A DNA stretch of 64,000 nucleotides from Pedobacter sp. PLR. GTDB lineage: Bacteria; Bacteroidota; Bacteroidia; Sphingobacteriales; Sphingobacteriaceae. Below are positions 53,594 through 62,933 of this stretch, piece by piece (the stretch's first letter is position 1; every line of letters begins with the position of its first letter). Made by a program: the position numbers and the translations under genes. The notes beneath the pieces were generated by a model, which worked only from the letters and a program-made list of their open reading frames with translations, had not been told where the DNA came from and ran no database searches. Location of the stretch: assembly GCF_026239675.1 (NCBI RefSeq), contig NZ_JAPIVQ010000012.1, positions 1-64,000 on the forward strand. Reading direction: 5' to 3'.

Positions 53594-56500
53594 TTAAAAT
53601 TTAATATTTAATCCTAGAGACACATTTGCGGTCATCGGGTACTTGGTTCCATTTGCTCTGCCTTGAGATGCATTGGTGTTCAGTTCAGGATCCCATAATT
53701 TAAACTTGCTAAACGTTAACAGATTGGTACCAATTGCATAAACTGCCACGTTACCCAGTTTGAATTTTGAAGTGAAGCTTTTAGGAAGGTTATAACTGAT
53801 CTGAGCACTTTTCAACCTCAGGAAACTGACATCTTTCACCCACCATGAACTCTCTAATGAGTTGTTGATGTTTTGCGCTTCTCCATAGGCTAAGCGAGGG
53901 TAAAACACATCCTGAGCAGGATTCTCAGGCGTCCATCTGTCGCTGATGTTACTGAATACGTTGCTGTCTCCACCATTAAAAGGGATGATGCCATTACCAC
54001 CCAGCATGACATCCGCATTTTCCAGCGCCTGGAATAAGGTGCTGATGGCGAAACCTTTGTAAGATAGGTTGAAGCCAAAACCATAAACCAGGTTAGGAAC
54101 ATCTCCCCTTCCGATTCTGGTTTTATCATAATCGTTGATCACCCCATCGCCGTTTAAATCGCTGTATTTAATATCTCCGGGCAAGATACTGGCCTTCGAT
54201 CCCGGAACAGCGCTTGCATTAATTTCTGCCTGAGAGTCAAATAGTTTCTCGGCAACATAGCCATAGCGGGAAAGTACATTATCACCAATACGGCTCATCC
54301 ATGGATACGGTTGTTGCGGGCGATCGTCTCTAATCAACTTATCCTCGTTATAAGTAAGGGTTCCTCTCAAACCAAGATCTACCTGACCTAGTTTCAGATT
54401 ATATTCTAAAGTTGCATCAATCCCTTTATTATCGACTACCCCAAGGTTCCCCCATGGTGAATTGGTTAAGCCAATAAAGCCTGGAATAGAGCCCCTTTGC
54501 AGGAAGATTCCGGTACGGTGTTCTTTAAAAACATCCACAATGACATGAAGGTTATCATTTAGGGTCCGGAATTCCATTCCCAAATCCTGTTTTCTTGATT
54601 CTGCCCAGGAAATATCTACGCCATAGTCGGTCACATTAATTCCTTTGTAACCCGTGAAGTTCTTTCCAAATTGATACCCATTGTCATTTTCTGAAACGAG
54701 TGTTAAATAAGCAAATCTTCTTCCGTTGATCTCTCCAATTCCGGTGACCCCATCAGAATACCTGAATTTCAGGAAGGAAATCGTACTTCTAATCGGTTCC
54801 CAGAATTTCTCATTTGATGGAATCCAGCCAATTCCAAAAGCTGGAAAGGCACCATAACGTTTTTGAGGCGCAAAAAGCTCTGAACCATTGTATCCGAAGT
54901 TAAATTCCGCAAAGTAACGGTCATCATAAGAATAGGTAGCACGAGCGGCTAAACCCAGCATACGCTTAGGGATGGAGGTGGTAAAATCTCCGGCAAATGG
55001 TTCGGTCGCATCACTGGCATAGCCAAGCATTAAAGCGTCTACTCTGTGTTTACCAAATGCACGGTCATAATTTAACGCAGCTTCTGTATAGGTTTTCCGG
55101 TTTCCGTTACGGTCTGGATTAAAGCTCAGGTAATTTCCACCACTCGCAAATGTTTCTTTTAAATTTAAGCTGCCATCTGGTTTGTACGGAGAATTCGTTC
55201 CCGGCAAATTTTCAGGGAAGTAAGTACTTTCTCTTTTCGATCTTTTGATGAAGTTTTCATTATAGGAGTCAAAAGAAAACATACCTGTCGCGGTTAAGCC
55301 TTCTGTCAGCATGCTCAGATCCTGGGTTAACCTCAGATTACTGTACAACTGGTTTTTAAACTCAGTCCGGTAACCTCTTCTGGTTAAGTCCGCATAAGGA
55401 TTCCTTTGTCCGCCGTTAGACGCTTTCCCCGGAATAAAATTACCCGGATACATCACTGGATAGATGACCGGAGAAATGTCCATTGCCGTTCCGAAAATAT
55501 CTTGTGTATTCTCACCAGGATAATTTCCGGTAGAAGCATACCCTTGCAAGCCCAGGTCCAGCTTGGTGGTCTTAGTGAGTTTCAGGTTTAAATTACTGGT
55601 AAAATTATACCTGTTGTAATCTAATGAAGAATTGTATTGTTTCAGGTCGTTTGTCTTTAAAAACCCGGTCTCATTGAAATAAGCTAAAGACACATAATAT
55701 TGTGCTCTGTCTACCCCACCACTGGCATTCAGATTGGCGCGTCTGTTATTGCTGTACTTATTCAGGATTTCGTCCATCCAGTTCACACTTGGATAAAGTA
55801 ATGGATCCACCTTAGCAGCAGTTTTACCGATATAATCCGGGGTATATTGTACAATTCCACCTCTGCCTACACTGGCTTCATTGGCCATGTTCATATAGGT
55901 CAGTCCTTCTGCCATTTCTGGCCTTTTGGTAAAGGTACTCATGCCTTCATTGTAATCGAACAGGATGGTATTCTTACCCACTTTACCTGTTTTTGTTTGC
56001 ACTAAAACGACCCCATTGGCCCCTCTAACCCCATAAACTGCGGTTCCGGAGGCATCTTTCAGGACCGTAAAAGATTCAATATCTTCCGGGTCAATATTAT
56101 CAATAGATCGTTCTACCCCATCTACCAAAACTAAGGGGTTACTTTTGTTTCCTCCAAAAGTAGAGATTCCACGAATCCAGATGTCGGCGGTACTTCTACC
56201 AGGCTCCCCACTTCTTTGCACACCAACTACACCGGCGATACGGCCGGCAAGAGACTGTGTCACACTCGCTACCGGTTGTTTAAGTTCCTTTGAACTGATG
56301 GTGGATTGTGCACCGATCAGGGAAACTTTTCTTTGCGTTCCAAAACCAACTACCGCTACTTCTTCCAATGCTTTTTCGCTGGGCTTAAGGGTGATGCTTA
56401 GGTTTTTCTCATTGGTTACGGCGACTTCCTGTGTTTCATATCCGATATAGGTAATGATCAGTATGGAACCAGGTCCGGGAACGGTGATGCTAAAACTACC

Positions 56501-56983
56501 ATTCACATCTGTGGAGGTAGAAACCATACTTCCTTTCACTTTTACGCCTACTCCAGGGATGCTTTGTCCTTTCTCATCCAACACAATCCCTCTCAATAAT
56601 ATATCTTTCTTTTTATCCAGAAAATCAGTCTTTCTGGTCAAGAAAATCGTTTTATCAACCAGGACATAATTAATGGCAAGTCGTTTAAAACAAGCTTCCA
56701 GTGCTTCTTCCAAAGAGGCATTGGTTACTTTAACGGAGAGGTTTTCTTTTGCCGGATCAAAGTCGCTGCTGAAGAAAACATATCCTGTTTGTCTCTTTAT
56801 TTCTTTTAGTATCGTTGAAAGTGGTTGATTATTTTCTTTCAGCGTAACGCGCTGTGCGGTGACAGCGGCGCTTGCCTGTACCAAGGCTATCATGAGGATG
56901 AAAGTGGTCAATTTCATTATCAATAGCAGTTTAGGGGCTATCCGAAAAACGGACAGGCCGGGATTAAAAGCATTTATTTTCAT
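53594..56983 (-). CDS. susC: SusC/RagA outer-membrane transporter with STN signalling domain
   Basis: 1129 residues. Signal segment (about 20-43), STN (secretin/TonB short N-terminal) domain about 45-118 (ILKEIKRQTGYVFFSSDF, LEEALEACFKRLAINYVLVD), carboxypeptidase-D-like domain about 130-200, TonB box near EEVAVVGFGTQRKV, plug, and barrel ending SLGLNIKF. The STN domain lets the loaded barrel signal to FecR; the FecR gene lies directly upstream, so substrate-induced expression is expected. It pairs with the downstream SusD. Confidence 0.95.
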   Translation of the reverse strand: MKINAFNPGLSVFRIAPKLLLIMKLTTFILMIALVQASAAVTAQRVTLKENNQPLSTILKEIKRQTGYVFFSSDFDPAKENLSVKVTNASLEEALEACFKRLAINYVLVDKTIFLTRKTDFLDKKKDILLRGIVLDEKGQSIPGVGVKVKGSMVSTSTDVNGSFSITVPGPGSILIITYIGYETQEVAVTNEKNLSITLKPSEKALEEVAVVGFGTQRKVSLIGAQSTISSKELKQPVASVTQSLAGRIAGVVGVQRSGEPGRSTADIWIRGISTFGGNKSNPLVLVDGVERSIDNIDPEDIESFTVLKDASGTAVYGVRGANGVVLVQTKTGKVGKNTILFDYNEGMSTFTKRPEMAEGLTYMNMANEASVGRGGIVQYTPDYIGKTAAKVDPLLYPSVNWMDEILNKYSNNRRANLNASGGVDRAQYYVSLAYFNETGFLKTNDLKQYNSSLDYNRYNFTSNLNLKLTKTTKLDLGLQGYASTGNYPGENTQDIFGTAMDISPVIYPVMYPGNFIPGKASNGGQRNPYADLTRRGYRTEFKNQLYSNLRLTQDLSMLTEGLTATGMFSFDSYNENFIKRSKRESTYFPENLPGTNSPYKPDGSLNLKETFASGGNYLSFNPDRNGNRKTYTEAALNYDRAFGKHRVDALMLGYASDATEPFAGDFTTSIPKRMLGLAARATYSYDDRYFAEFNFGYNGSELFAPQKRYGAFPAFGIGWIPSNEKFWEPIRSTISFLKFRYSDGVTGIGEINGRRFAYLTLVSENDNGYQFGKNFTGYKGINVTDYGVDISWAESRKQDLGMEFRTLNDNLHVIVDVFKEHRTGIFLQRGSIPGFIGLTNSPWGNLGVVDNKGIDATLEYNLKLGQVDLGLRGTLTYNEDKLIRDDRPQQPYPWMSRIGDNVLSRYGYVAEKLFDSQAEINASAVPGSKASILPGDIKYSDLNGDGVINDYDKTRIGRGDVPNLVYGFGFNLSYKGFAISTLFQALENADVMLGGNGIIPFNGGDSNVFSNISDRWTPENPAQDVFYPRLAYGEAQNINNSLESSWWVKDVSFLRLKSAQISYNLPKSFTSKFKLGNVAVYAIGTNLLTFSKFKLWDPELNTNASQGRANGTKYPMTANVSLGLNIKF

Positions 56984-57303
56984 TTAGCTTAGAAATTGCC
57001 CAAATGAGAGGAATAGCAGAGAATTTTGATCACTTGAAGGGATGTAATCTCGATACCGTTTCTTACATTTGGTTGGTTTGGGTTAATACAGATTGTTCAG
57101 ATTTTATTTTCCGATGATATCATCGGATGGGTTAGCTCAAACTTATCGCCAGGCAATGGCTCGAATCATTGTCTGGTTTTTTCATTAGAGGCCCTTAGCT
57201 ACGCTCAGCTATGCCATCGTATCTTTCTTTCCATGTTCAGTTTAGTTTAGGTTATTTGGTTAAAATTATTTGCTCGGTTAATGCTGTTGTCTAAAAGGCG
57301 GGT
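56984..57303. other. Regulatory gap between fecR and susC
   Basis: 320 bases without a gene, containing the expected SusC promoter for the paired sigma factor. Two symmetric elements are seen: CCGATGATCATCGG (57113-57126, perfect 14-bp palindrome) and a hairpin followed by T's at 57149-57182. The promoter itself could not be located with confidence. Confidence 0.55.
57149..57182 (+). terminator. Hairpin with T-run, plus-strand orientation
   Basis: CCAGGCAAT / ATTGTCTGG (9 bp including one G-T, 57149-57157 with 57168-57176) is followed by TTTTTT. The T-run is on the plus strand, so it would stop plus-strand (antisense) transcription. On the minus strand it has no T-run after the stem. Confidence 0.55.
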
Positions 57304-58539
57304 CTACTGGTTAGAAGTGATGATTATTTTTTTTCTTTCTGGTTCTTTACTATTGACTTCCACACGGAATTTTATATTGGCATAGCTTAACAGCTTCATT
57401 GCTTTTGAGGCATTCAGATTTCTATATACTTCTCCTTTAAACTTATTGTCAGGTACTTTCCCTTCGTAGGCTACTTCGAAATTGTACCACCTGGAAAACT
57501 GGTTCATGACCTCGTAAATATTGGCGTCTTCAAATTTAAACAGTCCATTTTTCCAGGCCACAGCAGTAACTGTATCTACTTTTCTCACCTCAATCCCCTT
57601 CCCAACCAGGCTCTGTTCTCCGGGAGTAAGCGTTCTTTCAAAAACACCGGAACGTCGCACTTTTACACGGCCTTCCAACAACGTTGTAGCACTGGATGGC
57701 TCCTGGTCATAACTACAGACATTAAAATGAGTACCCAGTACTTCCACTTCCTGATTTCTTGATTTTACAATAAAAGGCTTTCCGGATTGTCCTTCCGCTT
57801 TAGAAACTTCGAAATAAGCTTCACCAGATAATTCTACTTTTCGTTCTTTTAAACTGGCCAGTGAGGTGGCATATCTTAAAGAAGAGGCGGCATTTAGCCA
57901 AACCCTGCTTCCATCTGGTAAGACCACCTGATATTGTCCGCCGGCAGGTGTGGAAATGGTATTGTATGAAATTTCTCCTTTATTATTGTGGTTTGCTTCC
58001 GGATCATCTTTTAGTTCGTATAGTAATTTCCCATCCGCCATTTTAGTGATACTTAGCCCTGCCTGTTCCGCGACTTTTCCATTTTCAAGGTCGGTCAACG
58101 CAATCTGTTTTCCATCGGCGAGGGTGAGGTATGCTTTATTTCCACCGGCTTGAATGTCGTGTTTGGCCAGATCCTGAATGGTGATCTTCGGTTTAGCGCC
58201 AAAATGTTCATAGAAATAAAATCCGGTAGCGGTCAGAACCAGCAATACCGCTGCAATGGAAATGACTTTTTGCCATAACCAAATCCCCTTTCCACGATTG
58301 CTGTTCTCCTGAATTCTTTGTTGCAATGCATGCCAATCTTCCTCCCGGTTATTGTGATCCATAAACCGGAGTTCTGCTTCCATCCCTTGCTCCGTACACA
58401 GCGCTGCTACAAATTTTTGCTGTCCGGGATTTTCACTTAACCAGTGCAAAAACTCCCCTTCCTCAGGAACGGTTAGTTCATGACGTAGATAGCGAAGTAT
58501 TTGTTCAGCACGATTTAATAAAGGAGTATTGTCCTGCAT
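57304..58539 (-). CDS. FecR-family anti-sigma factor
   Basis: 411 residues. Cytoplasmic N-terminal part (1-85), one membrane helix (about 87-109, WLWQKVISIAAVLLVLTAT), periplasmic FecR domain with KAYLTLADGKQIALTDLENG, STPAGGQYQVVLPDGSRVWL and a strand GEAYFEVSKAEGQSGKPFIV, then a C-terminal DUF4974 (YEVMNQFSRWYNFEVAYEGK). It holds the ECF sigma factor until the STN of SusC signals. It lies 54 bases after the sigma gene. Confidence 0.93.
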   Translation of the reverse strand: MQDNTPLLNRAEQILRYLRHELTVPEEGEFLHWLSENPGQQKFVAALCTEQGMEAELRFMDHNNREEDWHALQQRIQENSNRGKGIWLWQKVISIAAVLLVLTATGFYFYEHFGAKPKITIQDLAKHDIQAGGNKAYLTLADGKQIALTDLENGKVAEQAGLSITKMADGKLLYELKDDPEANHNNKGEISYNTISTPAGGQYQVVLPDGSRVWLNAASSLRYATSLASLKERKVELSGEAYFEVSKAEGQSGKPFIVKSRNQEVEVLGTHFNVCSYDQEPSSATTLLEGRVKVRRSGVFERTLTPGEQSLVGKGIEVRKVDTVTAVAWKNGLFKFEDANIYEVMNQFSRWYNFEVAYEGKVPDNKFKGEVYRNLNASKAMKLLSYANIKFRVEVNSKEPERKKIIITSNQ

Positions 58540-58593
58540 ACTTATAATGATCCCTTGAAATGATTTTAGGGTGAAAGATATTATTGTTTTTTT

Positions 58594-59187
58594 TTAATTA
58601 TGCTTAAAGTGCTGAAAAAGAAAGATCAGCGCAAGGAAAGATTCCGGACTAAGTTTCAGTCTCAACAACTGTAAAGCCCGTTTTTTCTGCGTTTTAACTG
58701 TATTAATAGAGATTCCCAACTGGTCTGCGATTTCCTGGTTCTTCAATCCTTCGAGGTAGCCCATTTTAGAAATCTTTCTACATCCTTCAGGAAGCGTAGC
58801 AATAGCTGCATATATTTCTCCCAACACTTCTGCATGGATCATCTTATTTAAGGCAGAAGCCTCTTCCACAGGGTCAGGATCTTGCAAGCCCATGTATTTA
58901 TCAACCACTTTATCATGGCGTAAATGCTTCAAACAAGCGTTCTTCACATTGACATATAAAAAATTGCGGATCTGAATCAGGTTCGAAGATACTTGTTCTT
59001 TTTGATTCCAATAACAGATAAAAGCTTCCTGAACGAGATCTCTGGAAGTTTCTTTATCATGAATAATGGTCCAGCCATAATAAACTAAACGATCATAATA
59101 GGACTTGTGAAGCAACTCCAGCACTAGCTCAGAAGCGACTGCATCTTCACTCTGTTCTGCTTTTAACTTCCTTTTGCCTATAATCAT
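58594..59187 (-). CDS. ECF RNA polymerase sigma factor
   Basis: 197 residues with sigma region 2 (about 28-92, KETSRDLVQEAFICYWNQKE) and region 4 (about 122-176, ATLPEGCRKISKMGYLEGLK and QEIADQLGISINTVKTQKKR). This is the FecI-like group of Bacteroidota. It is the first gene of the mannan operon and directs transcription of SusC onward when released by FecR. Confidence 0.93.
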   Translation of the reverse strand: MIIGKRKLKAEQSEDAVASELVLELLHKSYYDRLVYYGWTIIHDKETSRDLVQEAFICYWNQKEQVSSNLIQIRNFLYVNVKNACLKHLRHDKVVDKYMGLQDPDPVEEASALNKMIHAEVLGEIYAAIATLPEGCRKISKMGYLEGLKNQEIADQLGISINTVKTQKKRALQLLRLKLSPESFLALIFLFQHFKHN

Positions 59188-59241
59188 GCTGGATTGTTAT
59201 ACCTGTTTGTAAAGCGAATATAAAGTTATGCCTTGAACCTG

Positions 59242-59249
59242 CAAATATA
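59242..59249 (-). promoter_or_regulatory. Candidate -7 element of the sigma-factor gene
   Basis: On the minus strand TATATTTG matches TAnnTTTG, 55 bases before the sigma start. No TTG at the -33 distance was found, so confidence is moderate. Confidence 0.4.
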
Positions 59250-59370
59250 ATTATCATTTAATCTCTGCGTCCCGGAGCTTAATAAACTGTTTAAATTCCG
59301 CTGGAGACAACCCGGTTTATTTTAACCTGGTTGAATAACAATTCCCGCAGCCATAAATGATAAGCACAGC

Positions 59371-60174
59371 CTAGCCTTTATAAACCATGCCTAATTTCTT
59401 GAAATTTTCGCGGGCATTAGCCAGATTGGTTTCAGGTGTAGACAAGCAAGCGAAGGTTTGGTATTCATCAAAATGAGTTCCTATAGCGACTAACTTAAGG
59501 TCGAACGCTTTTAAATGGTTATTAAAATATTGCAAGATTGCCTCTTCCCATTCTTCTGCATTAGAAACCTCCTCTATTTCAGATTCATTTGGATAAGGTA
59601 AATCAATATTTAGTTGTTGCAGCGTTTCCAGATCATTCAGTTCCATCACGCCGGTTTCTACCCATTCCTTCCATTCAAAAGAGACTAACCTATTTGCTTC
59701 CTCTAATGCTGAAGAAACTTGTCCCCATATCCAGGTTACATCAGCTTTCATCTTTTTAGGGAGTTTTTTAGAAAAAAGTTCGCGCTCAGTTTGTGTAAAA
59801 AGGGAGGAATACAGCGTTAACATTTCTGTCCGGATATCCAGGTCCTTCAATGCAGGGCGAGTTAGTAGTTCATACACAATTCTACTCCATAATCCATCCA
59901 GTTCCTCAGTGTCATCTTCATCTAAATCATCTTCAATATCTTCTGCATCCTCATGTAATTCGTAGTCATCCAGTCTTGTCTTTTTTATACATATTGCTCC
60001 TTCCTGAATATACATTTCATAGGATCTCTCGTCCATGAAATTGGTATAGAATAAAATTCGATTGGGAAAAATGTCATGTACGAGGTCTTCCTCACTATCA
60101 AAATGAGATTTTCCATCTACTTTACCATATCTAGAGGTGATCAGCAGGAAGTCGGATACAGGAATGGGATTCAT
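59371..60174 (-). CDS. Cytoplasmic protein of unknown function
   Basis: 267 residues with a very acidic middle (EDAEDIEDDLDEDDTEELDG, about 77-96) between a beta-type N-terminal region (ISVSDFLLITSRYGKV-like) and a helical C-terminal region (KKMKADVTWIWGQVSSALEE). The tail KLVAIGTHFDEYQTFACLST resembles DUF6630/SMI1-like immunity-type folds, but not firmly. No signal or partner gene. It lies upstream of the sigma gene on the same strand, outside the mannan operon. Confidence 0.55.
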   Translation of the reverse strand: MNPIPVSDFLLITSRYGKVDGKSHFDSEEDLVHDIFPNRILFYTNFMDERSYEMYIQEGAICIKKTRLDDYELHEDAEDIEDDLDEDDTEELDGLWSRIVYELLTRPALKDLDIRTEMLTLYSSLFTQTERELFSKKLPKKMKADVTWIWGQVSSALEEANRLVSFEWKEWVETGVMELNDLETLQQLNIDLPYPNESEIEEVSNAEEWEEAILQYFNNHLKAFDLKLVAIGTHFDEYQTFACLSTPETNLANARENFKKLGMVYKG

Positions 60175-60217
60175 ATTTTAATATTTTAAAAAAGGTAAAA
60201 GTTTGTCTTAATAATTT

Positions 60218-60649
60218 TTAAACCCGGGTATTGTCTGGCAACCATACCTTAATTGATTTCTTAATCTCATCCGGATGGAGTCCTTCTAAGATAGCACGCT
60301 CTACCAGGGCCGGAAGCTCCGCGTCTGAAGCAAAACGAAGCGCTGCAATCTGGCCAAAACTCAACTGATCCTCCAGCAAATCCAATCGCTTGCCGGTAAG
60401 TACGAAATATCGAAACTTCATTTCAAGCAATACGATCCGGTTTTGAAGCGTCAGTGCATAATGCTGGCGCAGCATAAAAGAGAGCCATCCAACCACCACA
60501 AAAACAAGCGCCAGAAAAGTCCATAACCAAAAATCGCCGGTACTCTTAAAAGCCTTACTCATACAAACAACGAGTCCGGCAAAAATCAGTGGGTAAAAGA
60601 AATAGTGATGCGGTGTATAATAACGGCTGTGGTTCTTATAATTTTGCAT
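60218..60649 (-). CDS. DUF6526 family membrane protein
   Basis: 143 residues, starting MQNYKNHSRYYTPHHYFFYP, the diagnostic DUF6526 start. Two membrane helices (about 18-32 and 40-62) and a cytoplasmic tail FGQIAALRFASDAELPALVE. Function unknown. Confidence 0.85.
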   Translation of the reverse strand: MQNYKNHSRYYTPHHYFFYPLIFAGLVVCMSKAFKSTGDFWLWTFLALVFVVVGWLSFMLRQHYALTLQNRIVLLEMKFRYFVLTGKRLDLLEDQLSFGQIAALRFASDAELPALVERAILEGLHPDEIKKSIKVWLPDNTRV

Positions 60650-60707
60650 AAGGGTCAGGATTTAGAAGTACGATGAAGATACAATTTCTGTTAACAAACA
60701 ACGGGAA

Positions 60708-61070
60708 TCAAAGAGACCAGACAGCGAGCTCATATCCATCAGGGTCTGTAAAATGAAACCGTTTACCGCCGGGGAAATTGAAAATCTCCTTCGTTATAGA
60801 ACCGCCAGCCTTTATTACCTTCTTTTGGGTCGATTCAATATGCTCCGAATAAATAACAATTAAAATACTTCCCATTACAGGGACCCCCCGGGTAAAGCCT
60901 CCATCCACATAATCGCCTTCAAAAGCAGTATATGCAGGTCCATAATCAGTAAAAACCCAGTCAAAGCTTTTTGTATAAAATTCTTTGGCTTTTATGATAT
61001 CCTTAGAGAGGAATTCGATGTATTGCACTTGTTCGTGCTTTAATTTTTTTGGTGAATCAATTTGAGTCAT
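60708..61070 (-). CDS. VOC-superfamily protein
   Basis: 120 residues with the glyoxalase-like pattern EQVQYIEFLSKDIIKAKEFY, WVFTDYGPAYTAFEGDYVDG, and a C-terminal GGKRFHFTDPDGYELAVWSL. The metal-binding positions are partly replaced, so it may bind rather than catalyse. It is divergent from the gene at 61214, with about 140 bases between. Confidence 0.8.
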   Translation of the reverse strand: MTQIDSPKKLKHEQVQYIEFLSKDIIKAKEFYTKSFDWVFTDYGPAYTAFEGDYVDGGFTRGVPVMGSILIVIYSEHIESTQKKVIKAGGSITKEIFNFPGGKRFHFTDPDGYELAVWSL

Positions 61071-61213
61071 TATATCAGAGATTATTTAGTTCAATTAACT
61101 TGTTCCAAGCAATATACCGTTTTTCACACCTCATTTATAAGATTATTCAGGGACAAGTGCTCAATACTATAATTTATTCTACCAATAAATTATATCTTTC
61201 CGAAAAAAAAGAA

Positions 61214-62341
61214 ATGAAGAAAACCAAACTACTAATCCTATCCCTGTTTATTGCCAATTTCAGTTACGCCCAAACCACATTAATGGATAGTTTAATTCAA
61301 AAAAACTACTCCAGCTTTAAAAAAAACAATAACAACGCTTTCGAAGGTAAAGGCTGGACAACCTTACAGGATGAAATGAGCAAAAGCAATTCTGTTTTAT
61401 TGGGCGAGGTACATTTCAGCGATGAAGTCCCTTACTTCACAAACGCGGTTATCAATAATATTAAGTTCGACAACTATTTTCAGGAAATTGATCAATATAC
61501 AATCAACACAATATCAACCAAAATTAAATCCTTATCCCCTGCTGAACTGGACAAATTCCGTAATGAATCAGGTTCAGCTTTATCTTTTTTACAAGGTGAA
61601 TCTGAGTTTGATTTATTCAAAAACATAGTTCAGCAGAATATCAAACTATATGGAGCTGATCAAATTAATATATTTTCAGATGGGTTACTGCTTTCGGAAT
61701 TGAGTAAACAATCCAAAAATGCTAAAGCAAAAGAAATTTATAAGCAGATGATCGCTAATTCCGCTGCTTTTGACACAAAAAACAACACCACATTCTATAT
61801 GTTCTCTGACGATTTTCTGGCAAAAATGAACGCATTGAGCGCTCTGAATTTATCAGCCAACGAGAAAGAGCAGCTTGAAGAACTAAAATTAAGCAAGGAA
61901 CTATATTCAAATCGAATTCATCGTTTAAGAGTTCAATACATGAAACACCTGGTTTTTGAAAAACTCCCTGAATGGAAAGACAAGAAGAATCTTTTCAAAT
62001 TTGGTGCTAATCACCTGCCTAAAGGAGAGAGTTTAATGGAAGTATTTGATATTGGTAACCTGGTTTCCAATATTGAAGAGGCAAATTACCGGAAGTCATT
62101 ACACATTATGCTCATCGGAAAGCAAAAAGGTGAAACATTGGCTGATTTAGATCAATTTAAATCTTTCTTAACCGTCGTTAAAGATGACAATTGGTATGCT
62201 TATGATTTAAGACCATTAAAACAAGCAATCTCTAAAAAGAAGCTTAAAGTAGAGGATTTGGCGCTGGAAAGAATTATAAAAGGTTACGACTATTTGGTTT
62301 TCATTCCTGAGCTTACTAAAGCCACAGATAGGGGGAAATAA
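61214..62341 (+). CDS. Secreted ChaN/erythromycin-esterase-like protein
   Basis: 375 residues from the ATG at 61214, which opens a signal peptide (ends SYAQTT). The frame continues 55 codons upstream into non-coding DNA that overlaps the VOC gene, so the long start is rejected. VLLGEVHFSDEVPYF (Glu65, His67) is the GExH entry common to ChaN haem-binding and erythromycin-esterase-like proteins, and KFGANHLPKGESL near the end is the matching later His block. The function is not settled by sequence. Two terminators follow. Confidence 0.65.
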   Translation: MKKTKLLILSLFIANFSYAQTTLMDSLIQKNYSSFKKNNNNAFEGKGWTTLQDEMSKSNSVLLGEVHFSDEVPYFTNAVINNIKFDNYFQEIDQYTINTISTKIKSLSPAELDKFRNESGSALSFLQGESEFDLFKNIVQQNIKLYGADQINIFSDGLLLSELSKQSKNAKAKEIYKQMIANSAAFDTKNNTTFYMFSDDFLAKMNALSALNLSANEKEQLEELKLSKELYSNRIHRLRVQYMKHLVFEKLPEWKDKKNLFKFGANHLPKGESLMEVFDIGNLVSNIEEANYRKSLHIMLIGKQKGETLADLDQFKSFLTVVKDDNWYAYDLRPLKQAISKKKLKVEDLALERIIKGYDYLVFIPELTKATDRGK

Positions 62342-62375
62342 GTCAATTCATTTTACGGACAACACCATGGCTAAG

Positions 62376-62417
62376 AGAGGCTGTATCATTGATGAAAAAT
62401 GATCAGCCTCTTTTTTA
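62376..62417 (+). terminator. Strong terminator
   Basis: AGAGGCTG / CAGCCTCT with inner ATCATT / AATGAT, then TTTTTT. It ends the gene at 61214-62341. Confidence 0.85.
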
Positions 62418-62438
62418 TGATTTATAATTTAACTTTTC

Positions 62439-62460
62439 AGATTCTCTGAATCTTTTTTTT
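62439..62460 (+). terminator. Second terminator in tandem
   Basis: AGATTC-TCT-GAATCT followed by an eight-T run (62453-62460), 28 bases after the first terminator. Confidence 0.7.
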
Positions 62461-62933
62461 AAAAAATCGAAAAAAGCCCTTTTCCCAGCCTGTTTTTTTC
62501 CTGACATTTTGTGCTATTACCAATAATCCCCATCCTATTTCGACTTTTTCCTTCCCGGGAAGCATGAACCGCCAGGATTATTTTCGGCTGAAGTTTTCTT
62601 TTTAATTAAACTCAACAGATGTACTTTACTTCAACAAAAGGTTTTATTATTGATAAAAGGTGTTAAAATCTCTTTACAGGAGTACTAAAACCTGACTAAA
62701 AACTATAGCCTCCGGGGCCAGATCACAACAAATAAGTATAAAATACCGATTTTAATTAACATATCAAAATAAATGACGGCAAGAGCAGTCATTTACAAAG
62801 TTTTATACTTTTTTAATATGTCACAGTAATGTCATTTAAGAGTTTTAGAAATAATATCTGAATTTCTTAACTTTTAAACTGATTATCTTCAAGTATTATT
62901 AACTAACCTAAATTTTCTATTTTATGAAAAAAC
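62461..62933. other. Leader region of the second susC gene
   Basis: 473 bases without a gene ahead of a SusC start. It holds a short inverted repeat AAATGAC / GTCATTT around 62771-62793 and AT-rich DNA with no clear TAnnTTTG. No regulator gene is in the window, so control of this transporter is unknown. Confidence 0.4.
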
